A stretch of DNA of 64,000 nt from Sphingobacterium gobiense (GTDB lineage: Bacteria > Bacteroidota > Bacteroidia > Sphingobacteriales > Sphingobacteriaceae), in NCBI RefSeq assembly GCF_002980575.1, contig NZ_PVBS01000005.1, positions 186,001 to 250,000 of the forward strand, given 5' to 3'. Positions 43,373 through 50,881 of the stretch are shown here, one piece after another. Within the stretch, counting starts at the first letter, position 1. Every line of letters starts with the position of its first letter. Both the position numbers and the translations under genes were made by a program. The notes beneath the pieces were generated by a model. That model was not told the origin of the DNA. It made no database searches and saw only the letters and a list, made by a program, of their open reading frames with translations.

Positions 43373-44230
43373 ATGCTAAAGAAAAAAACCGCCGTGCTTT
43401 TCGTCGAACCGGATGGTACATCTACCAAGAGAATGCAGGTACCCACGTTCGTCGTCACTCACTGGAGAAAAATTTTGTGTTCCTTCCTTGCCTTCACTGC
43501 TATAACGGTGCTATCTGTCGTGTACGTGGTTAAACAAAGAACATCTGAAAAATATATAAAGGTCTATGACCAAAAAATAAATAAGCTGAAAGCTGAAAAC
43601 CGTCTGTTGGAATTGGATGAGTTCAACAATCAGCTGACAACCGAGGAAATAAAGAAATCGTTCAATTCCATCGATAGTACCATTGACCGCATTAACCAAA
43701 AGATGAAGAAGCGGGGACTGAAGGAAATTAAAATGAATCCCAATATGGGTGGTCCTGTGGAAAAAGATAACGATGATTTAGTAGAGCTTTCTGTTTTCTA
43801 CAAAAAACAACTAAAAGATCTGGAATCCAAATTAGATGGTTTACCGTTAGGTAGGCCACATCAGGGCCGAATTACATCGTCCTATGGATATCGTAGGAAC
43901 CCCTTTACAAACCGCGGTCGTGAAATGCACCAAGGAGTAGATTTGAAAGGAAGAACAGGAGATCCCGTTAAGTCAACAGCAAAAGGTAGGGTTACGTTTG
44001 CCGGTTGGAAAGGAGCATATGGATATGTGGTCATGGTTAAACATAAGAATGGCTATGAAACGCGCTACGCGCACTTAACCCGCACACGTGTTAAAAGAGG
44101 ACAGGCTGTGGAAGCAGGAGATATTGTCGGTTTGCTCGGCAGCACTGGTCGAAGTACCGGGCCTCACTTACATTATGAAGTTCTCTTAAACAACAGAAAA
44201 CTCAACCCATCCAAATACTTTTCATTGTAA
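43373..44230 (+). CDS. membrane-anchored M23 (LytM) peptidase
   Basis: The 285-residue protein has a short cytoplasmic head, one membrane helix (~27-50), a coiled coil (~55-135) and a C-terminal peptidase M23 domain (~160-280). Zinc-binding residues are in HQGVDLKG (H and D) and GPHLHYEV (HLH), with YGYRRNPFTNRG upstream and GYVVMVKHKNGYETRYAHL between. It should cut or regulate cutting of peptidoglycan cross-bridges in the periplasm. ATG 43373 is used; TTG codons at 43361 and 43364 extend the frame by only 3-4 residues. Confidence 0.92.
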   Translation: MLKKKTAVLFVEPDGTSTKRMQVPTFVVTHWRKILCSFLAFTAITVLSVVYVVKQRTSEKYIKVYDQKINKLKAENRLLELDEFNNQLTTEEIKKSFNSIDSTIDRINQKMKKRGLKEIKMNPNMGGPVEKDNDDLVELSVFYKKQLKDLESKLDGLPLGRPHQGRITSSYGYRRNPFTNRGREMHQGVDLKGRTGDPVKSTAKGRVTFAGWKGAYGYVVMVKHKNGYETRYAHLTRTRVKRGQAVEAGDIVGLLGSTGRSTGPHLHYEVLLNNRKLNPSKYFSL

Positions 44231-44249
44231 TAAATTACGCTGCAAGAGT

Positions 44250-45086
44250 TTACCATTGCAACACACTAACTATAGGGAAATGATCCGAAGGGAATTTCCC
44301 CATATACGTATCTGTTAAAATACCGTATTTATATACATTGAACGGTTTAGTAATAAAAATATGATCGATACGCTGCTTGGGCTTAATACCTTTTCCCCAC
44401 GCGTTAAAAGAGGAGTTCGGTTCGTACACGATTTTTGCCTGTTCATAGGTGTCTTGTACTATTCCACTTTTTGAAAGCGTAAAGTATGCTTCGTTGGTTT
44501 CATCCACATTAAAATCGCCAGTCAAGATGATGGGCAAATCTTCTGCTAGTTCTTTTGCTTTTTCTAAAATAAGCTTTGCGCTTTCTCTGCGTGCTTCAAT
44601 ACCTCGATGGTCAAAATGCGTATTCATGAAGATAAATTGCTTGCTATTTTCGGTATCTTCAAATACACCCCATGTACAAATCCTTGGCAAAGCGGCGTCC
44701 CATCCTTTGTTAGGTTTTTGGGTATCCGTACCCGAGAGCCAAAACGTTCCGTCTTTAATTAATTTAAAACGTCTAGTATTGAAGAAAATAGCTGAGTATT
44801 CTCCTTTTTGTGCACCATCATCACGTCCCACACCGACGTATTCAAAACCGGGCAACTGGCTTTTCATGTCCTGCACCTGTTCGTAAAAGCCTTCCTGGAT
44901 ACCAAAGATATCGAATTCATGGAATTGAATAAGATTCGTGATCGCATGCTTTCTATCATCCCACAAGTTCCCGACATCCGCCGTTGTTTTCAAGCGTATA
45001 TTAAAAGAAGCTACCGTAAGCTCTTGTGCTGACAGGATATAGGAAGATACGAAAAGAAATAACGATGATAAAAAAATCTTTTTCAT
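44250..45086 (-). CDS. secreted endonuclease/exonuclease/phosphatase-family protein
   Basis: The 278-residue protein has a signal peptide (1-20, ...ILSAQ) and the EEP fold: VASFNIRLKTTADVGNLWDDR (Asn metal site), DIFGIQEGFYEQV (Glu), MNTHFDHRGIEARRESA (His), LTGDFNVDETNEAYF (DxN) and KQRIDHIFITKPF, PSDHFPIVSVL at the end. It would cleave a phosphodiester, of nucleic acid, lipid head group or sugar. It is the last gene in a row of three exported phosphodiester-active proteins. Confidence 0.9.
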   Translation of the reverse strand: MKKIFLSSLFLFVSSYILSAQELTVASFNIRLKTTADVGNLWDDRKHAITNLIQFHEFDIFGIQEGFYEQVQDMKSQLPGFEYVGVGRDDGAQKGEYSAIFFNTRRFKLIKDGTFWLSGTDTQKPNKGWDAALPRICTWGVFEDTENSKQFIFMNTHFDHRGIEARRESAKLILEKAKELAEDLPIILTGDFNVDETNEAYFTLSKSGIVQDTYEQAKIVYEPNSSFNAWGKGIKPKQRIDHIFITKPFNVYKYGILTDTYMGKFPSDHFPIVSVLQW

Positions 45087-45102
45087 AGCATATAATGTAT
45101 TA

Positions 45103-45942
45103 TTATTTAAGGTAAATGATGTTGCTCACAGCGCGTTCACCCTCATGATCAAATAATTTATTATCGGATGGGTGGTTTACTACACCGTTCTCGGCAGCTC
45201 CCTTTACGTACAATGTAGAACTGCCCCCGCCGTCCAAGTTCATTGCGTCTTTCGCTCCCAACCACTGCAATATGCTCGAGAGTTCGTAGAGATTCATACC
45301 GTGCGCGGATTTATTTCTTCCATCAACGACAAACAGGAGCAATTTACCATCACCTGTTAATGCGATCGCTGTACGCGGATGTCTGTTGTCGTTAAAGGCA
45401 TTTTTGGTTAATGGATAAGGGTTGCCGTCCGCCACAAGCAGCGGTCCCGATAGCAATACGTTTGGATAGCGCTCCGCCCCATATAGGGTATCCGTCGAAG
45501 CTTTGATTTTTATTTCTTTTCTCGAAAGCAAAAACAACGCATTCCCGCGGTCTGATTTTTTTCTGGTCCGGTTGACAACCTTATTATCTACCTGTATGAA
45601 ATCCGTTGCACCACCATTTTTCATATCAAAGAAACCGCCGTTTACCGCCACCAGTGCACGATGTTCCAATGCCAATTGTGAAGTAGGCTTCAACTCAGAA
45701 GGCTCCGCGGCTAAATAAAGTTTTTTTAAGTTCTTTTTAAGATCTATTTCCACGTAGTTGATCTCTTGCTCACTATCAAAAAGATTTTGAAAATGTCCTT
45801 GCTTCCATACAACCCCTTTTTTTAATTTCGTTATTTTCCAGTCTTTTGTAACGACTAACAGTGAGTCTCGATTCTCTTGCGCAAACGCCGCCGTAACAAA
45901 AAGAAAAATACCAATAAGAATATTTGTTCTTAAACGATACAT
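45103..45942 (-). CDS. exported phosphodiester glycosidase-family (NAGPA-like) protein
   Basis: The 279-residue protein has a signal peptide (1-22, ...AAFAQ) and the phosphodiester glycosidase (DUF2233) domain: ALVAVNGGFFDMKNGGATD (~95-113), ALFLLSRKEIKI, RHPRTAIALTGDGKLLLFVV, and the conserved LGAKDAMNLDGGGSSTLYV (~233-251). The family includes the enzyme uncovering GlcNAc-1-phosphodiester-6-mannose in animals; in bacteria the substrate is unknown, perhaps teichoic-acid-like or phosphosugar polymers. It sits 6 bp after the GDPD gene and 16 bp before the EEP gene. Confidence 0.87.
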   Translation of the reverse strand: MYRLRTNILIGIFLFVTAAFAQENRDSLLVVTKDWKITKLKKGVVWKQGHFQNLFDSEQEINYVEIDLKKNLKKLYLAAEPSELKPTSQLALEHRALVAVNGGFFDMKNGGATDFIQVDNKVVNRTRKKSDRGNALFLLSRKEIKIKASTDTLYGAERYPNVLLSGPLLVADGNPYPLTKNAFNDNRHPRTAIALTGDGKLLLFVVDGRNKSAHGMNLYELSSILQWLGAKDAMNLDGGGSSTLYVKGAAENGVVNHPSDNKLFDHEGERAVSNIIYLK

Positions 45943-45948
45943 CGAAAA

Positions 45949-46710
45949 TTATTTTTTTAGAATGCGGTTAAGTAACTCCGGCTCATCTGTCGTAATATAA
46001 TCAATATTTTGGTCGATAAAATAATGCATATCATCCTCCCGATTTACCGTCCACACATTGGTCTTTAGTTGCAATTTCTTTGCTTCTCCAATCCATTCGG
46101 GATGTTTCTTATAAACCGACAGATGATAATCGAGTCCACTTAAACCTGCTTCTTTTATTTCCTGGGGAGATTTGTCACCATTGAGGTAGTGAACTTTCGC
46201 TTTCTTATCCAGTTCCTTAAGCTTCAAACAAGCATCGTAACTGAACGCAATATATTCTACTTGTTTTCCGGCGTTCAGTTTCTTTACTAAAGCCACCGTT
46301 AGCTCCGCTGCCTTTAATGTTCTTTCTGTACCAAGTTTGTTCGTCTTAAGCTCATAAATCAACTTGGTTTTTTTCTGTGTCAATCCTTCTTTTAGATATT
46401 CTTCTGCGGTTGGGATACTTTCTCCATTAGGGTGTTTCTTAGCAAGCAATTCTTGATAGGTTGAGGTCGCTATGTCTATTCCATAAAAATCTTGGTCATG
46501 GGTAACCACCAATACATCATCTTTTGTTAGATGCACGTCAAACTCTGCACCCCAAGCTTTTTGTTCTATAGCTTTATTTAAGGATGCAAGTGAATTTTGG
46601 GGCACTTTGGTGTTTTTCCAAGATCCACGATGCGCGATCATTTCTGTCTGCGCTGTGGCGCCCATATGCATGATCGTTAATAAGGTAAGGATTACTAATG
46701 TCGGTTTCAT
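45949..46710 (-). CDS. exported glycerophosphodiester phosphodiesterase
   Basis: The 253-residue protein has a signal peptide (1-20) and the GDPD TIM barrel: MIAHRGSWKNTKVPQNSLAS with the catalytic His/Arg, AWGAEFDVHLTKDDVLVVTHD with metal-binding Glu/Asp and the second His, KLIYELKTNKLG, and VWTVNREDDMHYFIDQNIDY with ITTDEP near the C-terminus. It hydrolyses glycerophosphodiesters (deacylated phospholipids) to glycerol-3-phosphate and alcohol in the periplasm. First gene of the three-gene set. Confidence 0.92.
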   Translation of the reverse strand: MKPTLVILTLLTIMHMGATAQTEMIAHRGSWKNTKVPQNSLASLNKAIEQKAWGAEFDVHLTKDDVLVVTHDQDFYGIDIATSTYQELLAKKHPNGESIPTAEEYLKEGLTQKKTKLIYELKTNKLGTERTLKAAELTVALVKKLNAGKQVEYIAFSYDACLKLKELDKKAKVHYLNGDKSPQEIKEAGLSGLDYHLSVYKKHPEWIGEAKKLQLKTNVWTVNREDDMHYFIDQNIDYITTDEPELLNRILKK

Positions 46711-46791
46711 ATCTTACATGAATAAGGTATACTTTGATTTTATTATTTAATTTTTACGAATATATCGAATTCGGATTAAGATAGTGTTAAA

Positions 46792-47448
46792 TCATCTGTC
46801 TCCGTTCCATTCGCCATAAAATTGTTGCAAAAAGGATTCCATAAAATGATGACGCTCCCCTGCTATCTGTTTGGCTGTAGCGGTATTCATTTTATCTCGT
46901 AACAGCAATAGCTTCTCATAAAAATGATTTATGGTTGGTGCCGTTGTATTTTTATATACTTCCTTACTAAGTAGTTGTTGGGAAGAAATATCAGGATTGT
47001 ATATTTCTCGATTCTTAAATCCCCCATAATGAAAAGCCCGTGCAATGCCGATCGCCCCAATAGCGTCCAAACGATCCGCATCTTGTACGATCTCTAATTC
47101 TCTGGAATGAAAATCGACCCGTCCTAAAGACGCCTTGAAAGACATATTAAATATAATCTGCTGCACATGTTCTATCCGACCTTTATCCAATCCTATATGC
47201 TGCAGGAACTCTCCTGCTATCCGTGGGCCGATATGCTCGTCACCATGATGAAATTTGCTATCGGCAATATCATGTAATAATGCGGTCAATTCACAAACCA
47301 ATGTATCAGCGACCTCTGTTTCCAAAATCAACTTTGTATTGTTCCATACACGCTGAATATGCCACCAATCATGCCCCGCTTCGGCGCTTTTCAGATTTTC
47401 CTGTACAAATATTGCCGTTTGCTGTATAATTGCCGTGTTATCTATCAT
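46792..47448 (-). CDS. HD-domain phosphohydrolase
   Basis: The 218-residue cytoplasmic protein starts at ATG 47448 (MIDNTAIIQQ), overlapping the stop of the upstream methyltransferase by 11 nt; the longer open frame reads through that gene. Metal ligands of the HD family are visible: HDWWHIQRVWNNT (~26), LTALLHDIADSKFHHGDE (~55) and VQDADRLDAIGAIGIARAF (~122). It is like E. coli YedJ and other nucleotide or phosphate-ester hydrolases. Substrate unknown. Confidence 0.88.
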   Translation of the reverse strand: MIDNTAIIQQTAIFVQENLKSAEAGHDWWHIQRVWNNTKLILETEVADTLVCELTALLHDIADSKFHHGDEHIGPRIAGEFLQHIGLDKGRIEHVQQIIFNMSFKASLGRVDFHSRELEIVQDADRLDAIGAIGIARAFHYGGFKNREIYNPDISSQQLLSKEVYKNTTAPTINHFYEKLLLLRDKMNTATAKQIAGERHHFMESFLQQFYGEWNGDR

Positions 47449-48700
47449 TGTTATCCTTATTCGACACCCGAATGAGTTTATGTATTTTACCCCCAGTGGA
47501 TCGTTCTTTTGAGTCTTGGCGTAATTCAGATGCAGCAGGTTTCTCTTTCGAACCTTCATACAGCTCATATTGCAATAACCGGCAGTCTAGCTTACCGGTA
47601 AAAAACTCAAATCTTCGGGAAGCTTGCAAGCCAATCTTTTTTGCTAAATCGAGATTTCCGGTAAAGATATAACCTCGATATCCCTTGCATTCCTGCTTCA
47701 TAAAGTCACCGATTCTTTTATAAGTTGCTTCCAGTTTAGTGTGTACTCCTAAACGCTCGCCATATTCGGGGTTGAACATAATAACGCCGTTTTCTTCCGG
47801 AATAGTCGTTTTCGCAAAATCACCCACTTCAAATGTGATCAAATGTTCTACACCTGCTGTCTTCGCATTCGATTTCGCAATGTCTATCGCCACATCTGAT
47901 ATATCCGAAGCAATAATATGAGGTAGATTCTTTTTGTCGGTCGATTCCTTCAATCGACGACGCTCTTCAAAAAACACTTCCTCATTATAACCTATGAAAT
48001 GCATGAACGCATAATTCATCCGTAGCAAACCAGGCATACGCTTTTGTGCCATCAGAGCGGCCTCGATGGCTAAAGTTCCCGATCCGCACATAGGGTTTAC
48101 GAAAGGTGATTTCCTATCCCACTGGGTAGCCATAATAGTCGCGGTGGCCAGTGCTTCTAACATAGGCGCTTTACCGGGATGTTTTCGATAGCCATGCTTA
48201 GCGAGCGTTTCGCCGGAAGTATCCAAAAAAATCTCCGCTCTATCCTCTATCCAGTGCAGATGGATGACTGCTTGGTTTAATTCCGGCCCCGTATTGGGTC
48301 GGACACCTTTTTTATCTTTGATACGATCTACAATTGCATCTTTTACCTTGACATTCGCAAATAGCGGTGTCGTAATCGTCTCATTATGCACATTTGATGT
48401 GACCGAGAAATAGCCTTCAAAAGGCAACAGCTCTTCCCATGCAATAGTTACTAATGCTTGATAAAGCTCATCAGCATTCTTGGCGTGAAATGACTTTATT
48501 TCATAAAGGACTTGACTCGCTATACGCAAATTTAGGTTTAACCGTATACATGCATTCACAGAGGCATTAACCTCTACGCCTGTATTAAAAGCACGGACAA
48601 TATCAAAGCCCAGCGCTTCAACTTCTTGCGCCAAATAAGGCGATAAGCGTCTATTGCACGTAATGATAACTTTATTGGGGGTGTTGAAAACTTCCATCAT
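47438..48700 (-). CDS. THUMP-domain RNA guanine N2-methyltransferase (RlmL N-terminal/YpsC type)
   Basis: The 420-residue protein has a THUMP domain (~50-160) and a Rossmann methyltransferase (~165-385): SPFVNPMCGSGTLAIEAALM (~198), IIASDISDVAIDIAKSNA and IMFNPEYGERLGV, where the usual NPPY is NPEY. The C-terminal ~35 residues are basic and Ser-rich. It probably methylates G in 23S rRNA (G2445-like) or tRNA. A TAACTTTG box ends 7 nt before the start. Two ATGs in a row open the frame. Confidence 0.88.
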   Translation of the reverse strand: MMEVFNTPNKVIITCNRRLSPYLAQEVEALGFDIVRAFNTGVEVNASVNACIRLNLNLRIASQVLYEIKSFHAKNADELYQALVTIAWEELLPFEGYFSVTSNVHNETITTPLFANVKVKDAIVDRIKDKKGVRPNTGPELNQAVIHLHWIEDRAEIFLDTSGETLAKHGYRKHPGKAPMLEALATATIMATQWDRKSPFVNPMCGSGTLAIEAALMAQKRMPGLLRMNYAFMHFIGYNEEVFFEERRRLKESTDKKNLPHIIASDISDVAIDIAKSNAKTAGVEHLITFEVGDFAKTTIPEENGVIMFNPEYGERLGVHTKLEATYKRIGDFMKQECKGYRGYIFTGNLDLAKKIGLQASRRFEFFTGKLDCRLLQYELYEGSKEKPAASELRQDSKERSTGGKIHKLIRVSNKDNNDR

Positions 48701-48707
48701 ATTTTTG

Positions 48708-48715
48708 CAAAGTTA
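48708..48715 (-). promoter_or_regulatory. -7 box of the THUMP methyltransferase gene, 7 nt from the start codon
   Basis: TAACTTTG on the minus strand fits TAnnTTTG and predicts a leaderless or near-leaderless transcript. TTTG at 48733-48730 is too close (about 14 bp) for a standard -33 element. Confidence 0.4.
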
Positions 48716-48768
48716 CTTATTCTGCTTAGCAAAAAATGCTTAATTTTACAGTTTAATACGTTTTTGAT

Positions 48769-49143
48769 ATGGAAATAAGAGGAAAAGTTCATGAGATAGG
48801 CGCTACGCAACAGGTTACTGAATCTTTCAAAAAAAGAGACTTAATTGTTGCTTACGCAGAAAACCCACAATTTGTAGAATACATTCGTTTTGAGGCAACG
48901 CAAGATCGCGTCAGTATATTTGATAACTTAGCCGTTGGCGATGATGTAGAGGTGTCGTTTAACCTACGCGGTCGTCCATGGACAAATAAAGAAGGTGTTA
49001 CTACCTATTTCAATTCCTTAGTTGCGTGGAGAGTAACAAAACTTGCCAATACGCCACAACAGGCCCAAGCGCCAGGGCAAATGGACATGCCTCCCGTAGA
49101 CATATCGTCTTCCGGAGCAGATGACGACGATTTGCCTTTTTAA
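48769..49143 (+). CDS. DUF3127 protein with SSB-like acidic C-terminal tip
   Basis: The 124-residue protein carries a DUF3127 OB-like domain (1-92: MEIRGKVHEIGATQQVTESF, KRDLIVAYAENPQFVEYIRF, VSFNLRGRPWTNKEGVTTYF), a Gln/Pro/Ala-rich linker and an acidic tip ending DDDDLPF. That tip is nearly the same as the one on the canonical SSB at 41639 (DDADGLPF). It probably binds single-stranded nucleic acid, and the tip may compete for the same partners; the family role is not established. It is divergent from the RNA methyltransferase and followed by a strong terminator. Confidence 0.88.
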   Translation: MEIRGKVHEIGATQQVTESFKKRDLIVAYAENPQFVEYIRFEATQDRVSIFDNLAVGDDVEVSFNLRGRPWTNKEGVTTYFNSLVAWRVTKLANTPQQAQAPGQMDMPPVDISSSGADDDDLPF

Positions 49144-49157
49144 GTTTTAAAAAGCAT

Positions 49158-49195
49158 AAAATAAAAGACAGCCCATACGGGCTGTCTTTTATTTT
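49158..49195 (+). terminator. intrinsic terminator after the DUF3127 gene
   Basis: A 17-bp perfect stem (49158-49174 with 49179-49195) and a 4-nt loop, with a T-rich 3' side. A/T symmetry lets it work in both directions. Confidence 0.88.
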
Positions 49196-49258
49196 TTATA
49201 TCTTATTCGTTATGAAATCTTTTCTTTCCCTTTTTTCTTAATAAGGATATTTTTTAAA

Positions 49259-49692
49259 TCTCTTTTTCTTGATAAAAAGAGAGAAAAATCAAGGCTAGAT
49301 ATAGTTTTGCTATTTTTCATTGTCTATTCCTAAACAGTATGAAACTCGCTCCGCTCAGACAACATGCTGTTTTAACGGAATAGCCTGCTGAAAAATGACC
49401 GCAAAACGATATAAGGCCCTTTTTGCCCGCCTGCCGCGCGCGTAGGTGTCTACATCCGCGTTATCTTTAATTCTGTACCTTTATATTAGTAGATACCTTC
49501 GAAACTGAAAGAATTCTGTAATTTCATCATGATAAAGAAGAATTAACACGCTATACATTTGTACCATCCCCCATTAACACGAAATGTCGCATCCAAATTT
49601 TTGAGGCATGTAGAAACTCATTCTTAGAATTGTCCCTATTCTCAAAGATTTGAAGCGACGATTTTTTCCGTACTTTTTTCTAAAAAAAGTAC
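49259..49692. repeat. REP-like interspersed element, copy B
   Basis: A 434-bp non-coding element homologous, in inverted orientation, to 39548-39900. End hairpins are at 49259-49267/49274-49282 and 49670-49679/49683-49692. It has GTAG on the minus strand at 49450-49453 beside a GC-rich imperfect palindrome (49425-49447), the conserved 17-mer at 49448-49464, and a stem-loop 49586-49605/49641-49659 with a 35-nt loop. Compared with copy A it has about 100 extra bases that form a hairpin of their own (49304-49407). It lies between two converging genes and ends 10 bp before the anti-sigma stop codon. Confidence 0.8.
49304..49407. repeat. long imperfect hairpin nested in repeat copy B
   Basis: Arms 49304-49337 and 49367-49407 are reverse complements with a few gaps; the 29-nt loop contains AAACTCGCTCCGCTCAGAC, itself a GC-rich block in AT-rich surroundings. 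Absent from copy A, so it may be a separate inserted palindromic element. Confidence 0.65.
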
Positions 49693-49701
49693 AACAAAAA
49701 A

Positions 49702-50343
49702 TTACTCCGGAAACACGATCTCAATATACCCTTCTTTTCCCTCCCATTTGGGTCCCTTTTGTAAGATTTGTATGATCTCTTCATAAACTCGCTGGCTCCT
49801 AGCTATCTGTGGCTGTATGTCATACGGAAGCCCATCTTGCCCCACTTTGAAGCGGACCTCTAAGCGCTTTTCCGTATTTACACCAGAATAATGCGCAGAT
49901 ACAAATGCAGAAAATTCATTCCATCCCTCTACCGGTCGCGCATCACCAGCAGGCAACGCATGTACAACCGTCTGTGTCAGCGTTTCATCCATCAATTCTA
50001 CTTCTGTCACATTCGAATGTTGTCTATTGGGAAGATGGCGAATTAATAAAAGTATACACACCGTGATAAACATCACCGCGGCGACCATCCCAATTGCCAA
50101 GCGTTGCCAGCTAAAATAGAACTTGTTTTTGCGGTGGGCATGCTCCGTTATACGACGCTCAAGCCGTTGTTGCAATAGGCTCAACGATTTCACATCAACT
50201 CCTTGCTGCATTTTATACCCATCAATCGCATCCTGCAAGAAAGGATCTTCCAACGCCTCCCGCTCTAACGCGTGCATTTCTTCCCGGCTCATTAAGCCGT
50301 GTATATAGTTATGTATTCTCGACAGTTGATAGTTATTTTCCAT
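49702..50343 (-). CDS. membrane anti-sigma-factor-like protein with TonB-C-like domain
   Basis: The 213-residue protein has a soluble N-terminus (~1-80) with a segment like anti-sigma or zf-HC2-less proteins (RIHNYIHGLMSREEMHALER, DPFLQDAIDGYK), one membrane helix (~86-106) and a periplasmic C-terminal domain (~135-213) with KRLEVRFKVGQDGLPYDI and IIQILQKGPKWEGKEG, a pattern of the TonB C-terminal family. It overlaps the ECF sigma gene by 11 nt, which suggests it holds that sigma factor at the membrane. The TonB-like assignment is by eye. Confidence 0.7.
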   Translation of the reverse strand: MENNYQLSRIHNYIHGLMSREEMHALEREALEDPFLQDAIDGYKMQQGVDVKSLSLLQQRLERRITEHAHRKNKFYFSWQRLAIGMVAAVMFITVCILLLIRHLPNRQHSNVTEVELMDETLTQTVVHALPAGDARPVEGWNEFSAFVSAHYSGVNTEKRLEVRFKVGQDGLPYDIQPQIARSQRVYEEIIQILQKGPKWEGKEGYIEIVFPE

Positions 50344-50881
50344 TTTTCCCGCTCTCCATACAAATTTTCAAGTTTCTTTTCCCATTTTGAATATAACTCT
50401 TCACCTTATTCAAATCGTATCCAGTCTCTTCTGTAATATCCTTGTAGCATTTTTGATCCAGATAGAACAGGCGTACGCAAACTGACTGCTCGGGGGAAAG
50501 AGACGCCAGACAGTCGTGTACCTTATCGAAATCAGCCTCCGTCCATTTCGTTTCCTCCTCTGTTACGAGCTTCTGTTCACTTTCAGACATGTTTTCTTCG
50601 ATATCCACATGCATTTTGCCTTTCTGTTTTCGAAGTTCCATCAAGCAATAATTTCGGGCAAACACATATAACCAGCTTTTGAAATTATCTACCTCATGTA
50701 TACGAAGCTTGTGTACTAGTTGCTCAAAGATCTGCATAACTGCATCTTGACTCGCCGTCTGTTCCTGAAAGTACTTAAAACATACACCGTATAACAAAGA
50801 CATATAGGGCGTATATAGTTTCCCTAATACTTGCAAATCGCCCGTCTGCTTATAATATACGAGTTGTTCTTTTTCGTCCAT
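50333..50881 (-). CDS. ECF-type RNA polymerase sigma factor
   Basis: The 182-residue protein has sigma region 2 (~18-85: YTPYMSLLYGVCFKYFQ, DNFKSWLYVFARNYCLMEL) and region 4 (~118-175: CLASLSPEQSVCVRLFYLD, YKDITEETGYDLNKVKSYIQ). It would direct RNA polymerase to a small regulon when released from the downstream membrane protein. No target promoter is apparent in the window, although an autoregulated promoter should lie just upstream of 50881. Confidence 0.92.
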   Translation of the reverse strand: MDEKEQLVYYKQTGDLQVLGKLYTPYMSLLYGVCFKYFQEQTASQDAVMQIFEQLVHKLRIHEVDNFKSWLYVFARNYCLMELRKQKGKMHVDIEENMSESEQKLVTEEETKWTEADFDKVHDCLASLSPEQSVCVRLFYLDQKCYKDITEETGYDLNKVKSYIQNGKRNLKICMESGKNGK

